Below are positions 45,091-53,659 of a stretch of 64,000 nt of DNA, in pieces; the first letter of the stretch is position 1, and every line of letters begins with the position of its first letter. The notes beneath the pieces were generated by a model. That model had not been told where the DNA came from and searched no databases. It saw only the letters and a program-made list of their open reading frames with translations. Both the position numbers and the translations under genes were made by a program. Where the stretch lies: contig NZ_QPCG01000012.1 in the NCBI RefSeq assembly GCF_003351025.1, forward strand, positions 1 through 64,000. The letters run 5' to 3'. The DNA is from Mucilaginibacter endophyticus. GTDB taxonomy: Bacteria; Bacteroidota; Bacteroidia; Sphingobacteriales; Sphingobacteriaceae.

Positions 45091-45221
45091 TCATTGCCGT
45101 TGACTTTAGTCAACGGAATAATAGGAAAAACAAAGGGCTTTAGCCAAACGCAACCTGATTAATTGGGCTAAAGCCCTGCTGAGGCGCATTTCGCACCGTT
45201 GACTAAAGTCAACGGCAATGA
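45091..45221. repeat. Nested inverted-repeat element (REP/MITE-like)
   Basis: A 26-base left arm (45091-45116, starting TCATTGCCGTTGAC) is the exact inverse of the right arm (45196-45221). Inside, AGGGCTTTAGCC (45134-45145) pairs with GGCTAAAGCCCT (45166-45177). The arms themselves contain a short palindrome (GTTGACTTTAGTCAAC). No coding sequence is inside. Confidence 0.85.
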
Positions 45222-45290
45222 ACATAATATTTCCGATCAACTTTAGTATCAAAATCAATATTAACTCCAGTAGTATACGCGTAACATAAC

Positions 45291-45321
45291 TGAGCCGTAC
45301 AGGTAAGTAATTTGAGCCGTA
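45291..45321. promoter_or_regulatory. Direct repeat with 22-bp period upstream of the aldo/keto reductase
   Basis: TGAGCCGTA occurs at 45291-45299 and 45313-45321. The spacing fits a dimeric AraC-type regulator; an AraC gene lies at 46402, right after the reductase. Confidence 0.5.
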
Positions 45322-45386
45322 GAAGAAATCGGCCGGGGGCGAACAAGCTGCATCTTTGTATTGTTAATTTATAAAACAAAACAACG

Positions 45387-46358
45387 ATGACAACAATATC
45401 AAAAATAGCCCTCGGCAAAAACGGACCCTTAGTTTCAAAACTTGGATTAGGCTGCATGCGTATGTCCTCTGTTTGGGGAAGCCGTGCCGGCGACGAAAAT
45501 GAAAGTATTGCCACCATTCAGGAGGCATTGGATAATGGCATTAATTTTCTGAACACAGGCGATTTTTATGGCGCAGGCCATAACGAATTGCTGGTAGGTA
45601 AAGCCATTAAAGGCCGCAGGGATGATGCCTTTATCAGCGTAAAATTTGGCGCGATATTTTATGGCGGCCAATGGCTTGGGCTTGACCTGCGCCCGGTAGC
45701 TATCAAAAATTTCATAAACTACTCTTTAGTGCGTTTGGGTATAGATACCATCGATCTTTATCAGCCATGCCGTTTAGATAACAGCGTTCCGGTAGAAGAT
45801 GTGATAGGCACCATTGCCGACCTCATTAAAGAAGGAAAAGTGCGTCATCTTGGCGTTTCTGAAATCACATCAGAGCAATTGCGCAAGGCCAATAGTGTAT
45901 ATCCTGTATCAGCGTTGGAGATAGGCTATTCTTTAGCCGACAGGCAAATTGAAAGCGACTTGCTCCCAACAGCAAAAGAATTGGGAATTGGCGTTGTGGC
46001 CTTTGCCAATACAGCCGAAGGCCTGCTAACCGGTGACATGAAAGCCCCACTTCCGGCAGATAGCTATCACAACCATTTTTCACGTTTTCAGGGCGAAAAC
46101 CTGGTTAAGAACCTGGAGAAAGTTGAGGTGTTAAAACAAATAGCAAAAGATAAAGGATATACGCCTACACAGGTAGCCATAGCCTGGGTAAATGCCCAGG
46201 GCAATCATATCATGCCGCTGGTAAGCATGAGCCGCCGTTCGCGCCTGCCCGAAAACATAGCAGCTATGGGCATTGAGTTTACTGCTGCTGAAATAGACAC
46301 GCTTAATACAACCTTTGCGCCCGGCGCAATATTGGGCAGTACCTATTTGCAGCGATAA
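45387..46358 (+). CDS. Aldo/keto reductase
   Basis: This encodes 323 residues of a TIM-barrel AKR. The signature blocks are LGCMRMSSVWG, NFLNTGDFYGAGHNELLVGK (catalytic Asp/Tyr region) and KFGAIFYGG (where Lys is expected). IDLYQPCRLDN follows, where most family members have His in DLYQxHxxD, a change to Cys at that position. It uses NADPH to reduce aldehydes or ketones in the cytoplasm. The gene lies 43 bases upstream of an AraC regulator. Confidence 0.92.
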   Translation: MTTISKIALGKNGPLVSKLGLGCMRMSSVWGSRAGDENESIATIQEALDNGINFLNTGDFYGAGHNELLVGKAIKGRRDDAFISVKFGAIFYGGQWLGLDLRPVAIKNFINYSLVRLGIDTIDLYQPCRLDNSVPVEDVIGTIADLIKEGKVRHLGVSEITSEQLRKANSVYPVSALEIGYSLADRQIESDLLPTAKELGIGVVAFANTAEGLLTGDMKAPLPADSYHNHFSRFQGENLVKNLEKVEVLKQIAKDKGYTPTQVAIAWVNAQGNHIMPLVSMSRRSRLPENIAAMGIEFTAAEIDTLNTTFAPGAILGSTYLQR

Positions 46359-46401
46359 TTGCTTGCTACCATAAGCCCTCTTCATTTTATATCTTTACGT
46401 A

Positions 46402-47232
46402 ATGGTTAACCCAACTGAAATAATTCCGGGCGTGCTCTTTTACTCTTACCTCTCGTCAATGAGAAAGGATAAAGTAGCATTCCTGGAACATACTACCCTG
46501 GTATTGCAGGTTTCCGGTCGTTTTACGATGGAGACTGCCAGCGAGAAAATTTCGATGGAAAAAGGCGAAATGCTGCTGATTCATAGAAACCAGTTGGGCG
46601 AACTCACCAAAACACCACTTGAAGGGGAGGAATATCAAACTATTGTTATTTGTTTAAAAGAAGACCTGCTCAGGAAAATTGCGCTTGACGAACAAATAGA
46701 AATAGGGAATAAGTATGCCGGCCCGCCCAACATACTTATTCCTAAAAATGATTTCCTGCATGCTTTTTTTCAATCGGTAATCCCCTACGTTCATCATCCG
46801 AACGAACAGATCACCAATGCCATGGGCATTTTAAAAGTAAAAGAGGCTGTGTACCTTCTTATCAATACGATGCCCGAGTTAAAGAATTTTCTGTTTGATT
46901 TTTCAGAGCCGTATAAAATGGACCTGGAAAAGTTTATGCACAGCAATTTCCATTTTAACATCCCTGTCGAAAAATTCGCGAGGTTAACCGGGAGAAGTCT
47001 TGCCGGGTTTAAGCGCGATTTTCAAAAAATATTCGGTATGGCGCCCCGTCATTGGCTGCAGGAAAAGCGGCTAACAGAGGCCCGGCGTTTGATAGAAAAA
47101 AGAAACAAAAAGCCATCAGCCATATATCTCGACCTTGGCTTCGAAAGCCTTGCTCATTTTTCCTATTCCTTCAAGAAAAAATTTGGCAAGGCCCCTACAG
47201 AATGGGTATTGGAAACAGGAAGTTCCTTTTGA
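46402..47232 (+). CDS. AraC-family transcriptional regulator
   Basis: This encodes 276 residues. The cupin-like N-terminal sensing part (MEKGEMLLIHRNQLGELTKT) is followed by an AraC HTH at about 175-270: VEKFARLTGRSLAGFKRDFQ, then RHWLQEKRLTEARRLIEK and YLDLGFESLAHFSYSFKKKF. It lies after the aldo/keto reductase on the same strand and is its probable regulator. A TATCTTTA box ends 4 bases before the ATG, so it may also have its own, leaderless, transcript. Confidence 0.91.
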   Translation: MVNPTEIIPGVLFYSYLSSMRKDKVAFLEHTTLVLQVSGRFTMETASEKISMEKGEMLLIHRNQLGELTKTPLEGEEYQTIVICLKEDLLRKIALDEQIEIGNKYAGPPNILIPKNDFLHAFFQSVIPYVHHPNEQITNAMGILKVKEAVYLLINTMPELKNFLFDFSEPYKMDLEKFMHSNFHFNIPVEKFARLTGRSLAGFKRDFQKIFGMAPRHWLQEKRLTEARRLIEKRNKKPSAIYLDLGFESLAHFSYSFKKKFGKAPTEWVLETGSSF

Positions 47233-47235
47233 TAT

Positions 47236-48000
47236 CTATTGACCTATCTGTTCCGTTAATTCATCTGTTGTATATTCCATTAGCGGACTATAATTTTTAA
47301 AACGGCTAAAGTCATCATGATTTGTTTGCTTTGTTAATATCAGTTTCGACACCCCTTTTTTATCGTAGGTCCTTACCGTTAAACTATCGCACTGGTCTAC
47401 GCTTGCTAACTTTCTTAAGCTGTCCGCCTCCAGTTTGAGAAAAACTGTTGCATTACAACCGGAAATAAGAAAAGCATCAATACAATTCAAGCCCTTGTTA
47501 TAAAGCATGTTTGGAAAATCTTCCGAATTTTTAATATTTATCAAACCGTCATTTTTCCTGTCATAGATAAAAAGCCTCCTTACTTCGTTAACAGCTCTCG
47601 CACCAATCGCTGAAATAAAAGTCATATCATTAAATCCATCTCCATTAAAATCTGATATGTCAGTACCGCAATCCGTAAGTTTATCTTTTTTTGGAAAGTG
47701 AAATTCATTTCTGATCATCCACTTGTTTTTGTCCTTCGAGAAAAAACGGATAACCACATAATTACTATCCCCAATCGCATATCGTTCAAGCTCAAGTTTA
47801 TTATTTTTTTTCCTTCCAACGTTTACACTATCAGCGAATGCCTCAATTAGTTTAGGTCTGCCAAAGGTGGCATTATGTTTCATTCGTAATTCTGGCGCAT
47901 GCCGCACTTGCAAAGCAATGCTTTGATTTTTCCCTTTGCAAGCGGTAATTAACAAGGCTAACAATAAGATATACTTATTCAACACTTTTATATTTATCAT
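47236..48000 (-). CDS. Lipoprotein of unknown function, 254 aa
   Basis: The signal peptide has a lipobox (LLALLITACKG), so the protein is lipid-anchored in the envelope. A central motif DFNGDGFNDMTFISAIG is FG-GAP/calcium-loop-like (DxNxDGxxD). The rest is beta-rich with a Cys pair (LNCIDAFLISGCNATV) that could form a disulfide. No named family is recognised. It ends 3 bases after the AraC gene it converges on. Confidence 0.72.
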   Translation of the reverse strand: MINIKVLNKYILLLALLITACKGKNQSIALQVRHAPELRMKHNATFGRPKLIEAFADSVNVGRKKNNKLELERYAIGDSNYVVIRFFSKDKNKWMIRNEFHFPKKDKLTDCGTDISDFNGDGFNDMTFISAIGARAVNEVRRLFIYDRKNDGLINIKNSEDFPNMLYNKGLNCIDAFLISGCNATVFLKLEADSLRKLASVDQCDSLTVRTYDKKGVSKLILTKQTNHDDFSRFKNYSPLMEYTTDELTEQIGQ

Positions 48001-48172
48001 CCCTAAAAGCGACTACTTTAATTCGCTAATAAATATAACTCCTATCTGAATTATTTTATCAACCCGGTCGGAAATTCACGCTAATGACACTCCCATTACC
48101 AATTATAAGCGCCTGCGTAAAAATGTATCAGTGTTCCCCACTTCTGTATAAATCGCGCGGCCCCGATCAATC

Positions 48173-48180
48173 TAATTTTG
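48173..48180 (+). promoter_or_regulatory. TAnnTTTG promoter box before the SDR gene
   Basis: TAATTTTG lies 25 bases upstream of the ATG at 48205. Because it overlaps the alternative upstream start at 48178, it supports the 48205 start. Confidence 0.6.
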
Positions 48181-48204
48181 TCTCAACATTTAAAAACAAC
48201 AAAA

Positions 48205-49023
48205 ATGGCAAAGACAATTTTCATTACCGGCGCATCACGTGGCTTCGGTAAACTATGGGCCGAGGCATTATTGCAAAGAGGCGATAAAGTAGTAGCAACC
48301 GCCCGCGACTTAAGCTCGCTGGATGACCTGGTTAACAAATATGGCAACAATATTTTACCACTACAGTTAGACGTTAACGACCGTGCTGCTGATTTTGCAG
48401 CTATCAACAAAGCTAAAGAACATTTCGGCAGCATTGACGTGCTGATCAATAACGCCGGTTACGGTTTATTTGGCAGCATTGAGGAAACCACCGAGCAGGA
48501 AGCCCGCGAGCAGATGGAAACCAACTTCTTTGGTTTGCTATGGTTATCACAAGCCGTATTACCGGTTATGCGTCAGCAAGGTCACGGCCATATCATTCAG
48601 CTTTCAAGCGTGCTGGGGCTCATTACCCTGCCGGTGCTGGGCATATACAATGCTTCAAAATTTGCAGTGGAAGGTTTAAGCGAAACATTAGCTGCCGAAG
48701 TAAAAGGCTTTGGGATAAAAGTATCATTGATTGAACCAAATGGTTTTGCAACCGACTGGGCGGGAGCTTCTGCCGCGCAAACTGCGGCAATGCCAGAATA
48801 TGACGCTGTCCGTGCTGCTTTCCAGGCTGGTTTAACCGACGAAATTTTCGGTGTACCGGAAGCAACTACCGATGCTGTACTTAAATTGATTGACAGCGAT
48901 AACCCTCCATTGCGTTTATTCCTTGGTAAATACGCATACCCTTGGGTTAAACAAACTTATGAAGGTCGCGCCGCTGAATGGGATAGCTGGAATGAGGTTG
49001 CAGCAGCAGCACACGGTAAATAA
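48205..49023 (+). CDS. Short-chain dehydrogenase/reductase
   Basis: This encodes 272 residues from MAKTIFITGASRG. Motifs are GASRGFGKLWA (TGxxxGxG), NNAGYGLFG, catalytic Ser in IQLSSVLG and YxxxK in YNASK. VSLIEPNGFATDWAG is the segment after the active site and AYPWVKQTYEGRAAEWDSW the C-terminus. It is a classical SDR reducing a small carbonyl. An AraC regulator lies 70 bases downstream on the same strand. Confidence 0.92.
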   Translation: MAKTIFITGASRGFGKLWAEALLQRGDKVVATARDLSSLDDLVNKYGNNILPLQLDVNDRAADFAAINKAKEHFGSIDVLINNAGYGLFGSIEETTEQEAREQMETNFFGLLWLSQAVLPVMRQQGHGHIIQLSSVLGLITLPVLGIYNASKFAVEGLSETLAAEVKGFGIKVSLIEPNGFATDWAGASAAQTAAMPEYDAVRAAFQAGLTDEIFGVPEATTDAVLKLIDSDNPPLRLFLGKYAYPWVKQTYEGRAAEWDSWNEVAAAAHGK

Positions 49024-49050
49024 TATTAAATGGTATTATCCTGACATAAT

Positions 49051-49076
49051 CTACGCCGTATTCCGGCGTAGATTTG
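49051..49076 (+). promoter_or_regulatory. Terminator hairpin overlapping a promoter box
   Basis: CTACGCCG (49051-49058) pairs with CGGCGTAG (49064-49071) and is followed by ATTTGTTT, closing the SDR transcript. The last bases of the stem plus the T tract read TAGATTTG (49069-49076), a perfect -7 box 16 bases before the next ATG. Confidence 0.6.
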
Positions 49077-49092
49077 TTTAACTTTATTCATC

Positions 49093-49983
49093 ATGCAGCA
49101 TTTTAAAAATTTGGCCGACATGCACCGCTCTAACGGTTTTCCGATGCCGGAGAACCCGCTTTTTAGCTTGTACAGGTGCACCCATACCTGCGGGTTTGGC
49201 GAGAGGGAGTTTACATCCGATTTTTATATGATCGGCTTTAAAAAACTTAAAGCTGGGCATATCATGTATGGCCGCACCAAATATGACCATGATAACGGCA
49301 GCATGATGTTTATCAAACCCCGGCAGGTAATTCAGTTTAACAGTGTTGAATATGATGAAGACGCATTTATCATGTTCATTCACGAAGATTTTCTGAACGG
49401 CCACTTTCTGCATACCGAAATAAGCAAATATGCTTTTTTCGATTACGAAGCCAACGAAGCCCTGCACCTTTCGCCCTCAGAAGAGCAGATTATGTGGGAC
49501 CTTTATTACAAGATAGAAGCCGAATACCGCAATAATACCGACGAGTACAGCCGCGATATTATGCTCACCCATATTGACTCGATCCTGAAATACTCGCAAC
49601 GGTTTTACAAACGCCAGTTTATTAACCGCACCGAACTTTCGGGCAAAACTGTATCGAAATTTAATGAAGTGTTGGCCGCTTATTTTAAAAATGGATTGCT
49701 GCTAACGCAGGGGCTGCCATCTGTTAACGCGTTAGCTTCGCAACTCAACCTTTCTCCGCGTTACCTGAGCGACTTGCTTAAGCAGGAAACAGGAAAAACA
49801 GCTATTGAACTGATCCATATTTACCTGGTAAACGAAGCCAAAAACCGCCTCAAAAGCGATTATCAAAGTGTTTCAGAAATAGCGTACGAGCTCGGCTTTG
49901 AGAACTTGCCATATTTTTCACGGTTGTTTAAAAAGGAAACAGGTATCAGCCCTAACCAATTTAAAAAACAGTTGGTTAATTAA
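49093..49983 (+). CDS. AraC-family transcriptional regulator
   Basis: This encodes 296 residues. The N-terminal sensing part (FYMIGFKKLKAGHIMYGRTK, cupin-like) leads to a C-terminal AraC domain at about 190-290: LLTQGLPSVNALASQLNLSP, then YLSDLLKQETGKTAIELIHI and VSEIAYELGFENLPYFSRLF. It lies after the SDR gene, its probable target or partner. Confidence 0.91.
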   Translation: MQHFKNLADMHRSNGFPMPENPLFSLYRCTHTCGFGEREFTSDFYMIGFKKLKAGHIMYGRTKYDHDNGSMMFIKPRQVIQFNSVEYDEDAFIMFIHEDFLNGHFLHTEISKYAFFDYEANEALHLSPSEEQIMWDLYYKIEAEYRNNTDEYSRDIMLTHIDSILKYSQRFYKRQFINRTELSGKTVSKFNEVLAAYFKNGLLLTQGLPSVNALASQLNLSPRYLSDLLKQETGKTAIELIHIYLVNEAKNRLKSDYQSVSEIAYELGFENLPYFSRLFKKETGISPNQFKKQLVN

Positions 49984-49989
49984 CGGCTT

Positions 49990-50415
49990 TTACTCTGCTG
50001 TTTCACAATTTTTTTTCTGTTTGGCCTTTGCTAAAAGCGGATCCGCTGAGTTTTGGGTAATTTCCTGGCAGGTTATTTTGTTTACATATCCGGCCTCCGT
50101 ACTAACAACGCTTACATAATTCACTTTTCCTTCTTCAACAGTTATTGTTAACGGAGCCGATTTTTTTCCGTTTGACAGGCCGCCGCTAACTACGCTAACT
50201 GTATGCTGACCGGGAGCTATATCATGTATAGAAAAAGATTTATTTTTCATTTTGCAGACAAGTTTATCATCAACATAAAACCTGTAATTAACCGCCGATC
50301 CTGCATACCCCGTTACCCGAATCAGGTAGACCTGTCCTGTTTTAGTTTGTGAAAAACCTTTAAAGGACACAGCCAGCATAAATGTTAAAAAAGCGAAGAA
50401 TTTAATAGTTTTCAT
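49990..50415 (-). CDS. Secreted DUF2846-like protein, 141 aa
   Basis: The signal peptide (FFAFLTFMLAVSFKGFSQ) gives export to the periplasm. The mature part, GQVYLIRVTGYAGSAVNYRF, then YVDDKLVCKMKNKSFSIHDI and APGQHTVSVVS, is a PEGA/DUF2846-like beta sandwich found in envelope proteins of Bacteroidota. The C-terminus is polar. Function unknown. It converges with the AraC gene ending at 49983. Confidence 0.75.
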   Translation of the reverse strand: MKTIKFFAFLTFMLAVSFKGFSQTKTGQVYLIRVTGYAGSAVNYRFYVDDKLVCKMKNKSFSIHDIAPGQHTVSVVSGGLSNGKKSAPLTITVEEGKVNYVSVVSTEAGYVNKITCQEITQNSADPLLAKAKQKKNCETAE

Positions 50416-50479
50416 AGATATAAAGTTTAAGTAGTAAGTATGTTCAATATAGCATTTTAAAACTTCAAAACCTTGTTAA

Positions 50480-50929
50480 CTACGTTAATTGCGCATTTAG
50501 CAACGAGGTTCTGATCAGCTTAAGCGTTTCCTTTTCTGATGATGAATCTTTCTCGGCAGATAAAACAGTATACGTGATAACCGCCATCATTCGTTCGGGT
50601 TTTATCAATCGCCAGGTAATAAGCGTAATCATTGTACCATTATCGCCCGACTCTTTATAAGCAGGCCCTGCCAAAAGGTTTCCATGTACTGTGGTTGCGT
50701 AAGGCAGATCAGCGATCAGCAATTTCAAATTTTCCTCTTCAGTTATTCCCGGTGGAGGTATTGCCTCAATAATATTAAAACGCAGGGTACTATTCGATTT
50801 CGGGTCAAAACAAGCCTCCTGATCCTCGCCTTCAGATTCATACTGCCAATGCGCAGGAAGGGCAATAATCAAGTTTTTATATTGATGTATTATGAGTGGT
50901 ATGTGCTTCTTTCTGAATAAATTAAACAT
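50480..50929 (-). CDS. Hypothetical protein, 149 aa
   Basis: It starts MFNLFRKKHIPLIIHQYKNL. It has no signal peptide and is of mixed composition with an acidic stretch (EGEDQEACFDPKSNSTLRFN), a helix (ITEEENLKLLIADLPYATTV) and a beta-rich C-terminal part (GTMITLITWRLIKPERMMAV). It has a single Cys. I recognise no family. It may share a promoter with 49990-50415, 64 bases downstream. Confidence 0.65.
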   Translation of the reverse strand: MFNLFRKKHIPLIIHQYKNLIIALPAHWQYESEGEDQEACFDPKSNSTLRFNIIEAIPPPGITEEENLKLLIADLPYATTVHGNLLAGPAYKESGDNGTMITLITWRLIKPERMMAVITYTVLSAEKDSSSEKETLKLIRTSLLNAQLT

Positions 50930-51054
50930 GGCAGGGACTTTTGTTCAACATTTCAAGTTTACTAAAATAACCATTTTAAATTCTGTAGGAAATCTGTAGT
51001 TCAAAAGTCATGTTAAGTTTCCGTTAATAAGCCTTTCAGAATAAAACGAATTTG

Positions 51055-51062
51055 TAATTTTG
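51055..51062 (+). promoter_or_regulatory. TAnnTTTG promoter box
   Basis: TAATTTTG lies 17 bases before the ATG of the YncE/phosphoesterase gene. Confidence 0.55.
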
Positions 51063-51079
51063 GCTACAATCGTTTTCTT

Positions 51080-53527
51080 ATGAAACTAAAATTCATCGCC
51101 GGCATTACCCTTTTAAGTGCGGCGCTACAATCGTTCGCCCAAACTCCGGGTAAAATTGAACAAACAGGACAAGTATTATTACCTAACGGATGGAAGCTTA
51201 GTCCCGCCGGGCGTTCACTGCCTCTTGGCGATCTGCCTCTTAATATGCAGCTATCGTCATCGGGCAAGTTATTGGCAGTTACCAATAACGGCCAAAGCAC
51301 ACAATCGGTACAGCTGATCGACCCTAAAAATGAAAAACTGCTTGATGAAGCCGTGGTAAAAAAATCATGGTATGGCCTCGCTTTCAGCCGCGACGAGAAA
51401 AAATTGTATGCGTCGGGCGGTAATGATAACTGGATCCTGGTGTTCAATATCGCAAATAATAAACTCGGAACACCTGATACCATTAAGTTAGCGCCAAATG
51501 CCTGGCCTAAAAACAAGGTATGCCCTACAGGTATGGTAACCAACAAAAGCAACAGCCGCCTGTATTCGGTTACCAAAGAAGACAGCACCCTCTATATTAT
51601 CGATCCTGATAAAAAAGATATCCTTAAACAGGTAAAACTTCCGGCCGAAGCTTATAGCTGCGTTTTATCTCCGGACGAAAAAACGCTCTATATTTCTTTA
51701 TGGGGTGGCGATATGCTTGGCTTTTATAACATTGCAACCCAAACTTTAAGTACTATCAAAACCAGCAGCCATCCTAATGAACTGCTTTTAGATAAAAAAG
51801 GAAAATTCCTGTACGTGGCCAATGCTAACGACAATGCGGTATCTGTAGTAAATACAACCACACATAAAATCGTCGAAACCATTGCTACAGCCCTTTACCC
51901 TACCCGCCTCACAGGTTCAACAAGTAACGGCCTGGCGCTGTCATCTAACGGGAAAACATTATACATAGCCAATGCCGATAACAACTGTCTCGCCGTATTT
52001 GATGTAACCATGCCGGGCAGCAGCAAAAGCAAGGGTTTTATCCCGGTTGGCTGGTACCCTACCAACGTAAAAATGTTAGGTGATAAAATCCTGGTGTCAA
52101 ACGGTAAGGGCTTTTCATCAATGGCTAACCCCAGGGGGCCACAGCCGGTTAAAAAAACTGACAACAGCGGTTACAAACAAGGCGCAATCAATAGCCGCGA
52201 GCAGTATATCGGCGGCTTGTTTAAAGGTACCTTATCCTTTATCAATACCCCAACCGATGCCGAGCTGAAAACTTATACCAAACAGGTTTACGCCAATACG
52301 CCCTTTACCGCCAAAGTTGAAAAAACAGCCAAAGGCGAAGAAGGCAATCCAATCCCGCGCCGGGTAGGTGATAAATCGCCTATTAAATATGTGTTCTACA
52401 TCATTAAAGAAAACCGTACTTACGACCAGGTTTTAGGCGATATGCCACAGGGTAACGGCGATACTTCGCTGTGTATCTTCGGTAATAAAGTAACACCTAA
52501 CCATCATGCCATAGCCAACGAATTTGTGCTGCTGGATAATTTCTATGTTGATGCCGAAGTAAGTGCCGACGGCCATAACTGGAGCATGGCGGCCTATGCT
52601 ACGGATTTTGTGGAAAAAACCTGGCCAACCAGCTATGGCGGTCGCGGTGGTAACTATGATTTTGAGGGCACCCGCAAAGCAGCCTATCCACGCGATGGCT
52701 TTATATGGGATTATTGCAAACGCGCGGGCGTAAGCTACCGTACTTACGGTGAGTTTGTAAGCGATGGCAACCCGGGCAAGGCAAACTTAAAATCGCTGGA
52801 AGGGCATTTTTGCCAGAAATCGCCGGGATTCGATTTAAATGTTAAAGATGTAAAACGTACCGAGATCTGGGCACATGATTTTGATTCGTTACTGACTATA
52901 AACGCTGTACCGCATTTCAATACGGTACGTATTTCAAACGATCATACCAGCGGACAGCGCAAAGGCGCGATATCTCCTATTGCGGCGGTTGCCGATAATG
53001 ACCTTGCCATAGGCCAGTTTATTGAGCATTTATCGCACAGCACGATCTGGAAGGAATCGGTAGTTTTTATTTTGGAAGATGACGCTCAAAACGGCCCCGA
53101 CCATATCGATGCTCACCGTTCGCCTGTGTTTGTTGCAGGGCCGTATGTAAAGCGTAACGCGGTGATTCATGGCATGTATTCAACCTCGGGCGTTTTGCGC
53201 ACCATGGAGCTTATTTTAGGTCTTCCTCCAATGAGCCAGTACGATGCCGCAGCTATGCCGTTATACGATTGCTTTACCAGCAAGCCCGACTTTACACCTT
53301 ATACAGCCAAAGCAGCACAGGTTGACCTTGAACAGCGCAACATAGCCGTAAACGAAAGCAGCAAACGCTCCGAGCTATTTAATTTTGCTAAAGAAGACGC
53401 GGCACCGGATATTGAGCTGAATGAGGTGGTTTGGAAGTACGTAAAAGGCGAATCATCTGTCATGCCTGCGCCAAAAAGGAGCGCCTTTGTAATTTTAGAA
53501 CCTAAAAAAGAACAGGATGATGATTGA
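51080..53527 (+). CDS. YncE-like beta-propeller fused to a phosphoesterase domain
   Basis: This encodes 815 residues with a signal peptide (FIAGITLLSAALQSFAQ) for export. The N-terminal half (about 40-360) is a seven-bladed YVTN/YncE-type propeller (YVANANDNAVSVVNTTTHKI, then LYIANADNNCLAVFDVTMPG). The C-terminal half is a phosphoesterase (PF04185-type, alkaline-phosphatase fold): YVFYIIKENRTYDQVLGDMP with Glu/Asn/Thr of the metal site, then NHHAIANEFVLLDNFYVDAE and EDDAQNGPDHIDAHRSPVF. The fusion is known from Bacteroidota and Planctomycetota. The substrate is unknown. Confidence 0.92.
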   Translation: MKLKFIAGITLLSAALQSFAQTPGKIEQTGQVLLPNGWKLSPAGRSLPLGDLPLNMQLSSSGKLLAVTNNGQSTQSVQLIDPKNEKLLDEAVVKKSWYGLAFSRDEKKLYASGGNDNWILVFNIANNKLGTPDTIKLAPNAWPKNKVCPTGMVTNKSNSRLYSVTKEDSTLYIIDPDKKDILKQVKLPAEAYSCVLSPDEKTLYISLWGGDMLGFYNIATQTLSTIKTSSHPNELLLDKKGKFLYVANANDNAVSVVNTTTHKIVETIATALYPTRLTGSTSNGLALSSNGKTLYIANADNNCLAVFDVTMPGSSKSKGFIPVGWYPTNVKMLGDKILVSNGKGFSSMANPRGPQPVKKTDNSGYKQGAINSREQYIGGLFKGTLSFINTPTDAELKTYTKQVYANTPFTAKVEKTAKGEEGNPIPRRVGDKSPIKYVFYIIKENRTYDQVLGDMPQGNGDTSLCIFGNKVTPNHHAIANEFVLLDNFYVDAEVSADGHNWSMAAYATDFVEKTWPTSYGGRGGNYDFEGTRKAAYPRDGFIWDYCKRAGVSYRTYGEFVSDGNPGKANLKSLEGHFCQKSPGFDLNVKDVKRTEIWAHDFDSLLTINAVPHFNTVRISNDHTSGQRKGAISPIAAVADNDLAIGQFIEHLSHSTIWKESVVFILEDDAQNGPDHIDAHRSPVFVAGPYVKRNAVIHGMYSTSGVLRTMELILGLPPMSQYDAAAMPLYDCFTSKPDFTPYTAKAAQVDLEQRNIAVNESSKRSELFNFAKEDAAPDIELNEVVWKYVKGESSVMPAPKRSAFVILEPKKEQDDD

Positions 53528-53540
53528 TTTGTTAACTTGT

Positions 53541-53643
53541 GTCTGAACTCGAATTTTTAGAATTAAAGAATTTATCGAATTAAATTTAATAGCAATTGAA
53601 AATTCGTGAAATTCGAATAATTTCTTAGAATTCCGGTTCAGAT
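53541..53643. repeat. Imperfect inverted-repeat element
   Basis: The outer ends TCTGAAC (53542-53548) and GTTCAGA (53636-53642) are inverse copies. The interior is very AT-rich with AGAATTxxxGAATTT-type repeated words on both arms. It has no coding potential. It resembles small mobile or REP-like elements common in this phylum. Confidence 0.5.
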
Positions 53644-53659
53644 AACTAATTATACTCCT

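Noticed and set aside
48178..48204. Upstream start of the SDR gene
   Set aside because: It overlaps the TAATTTTG promoter box, and the Rossmann motif begins right after the 48205 ATG.
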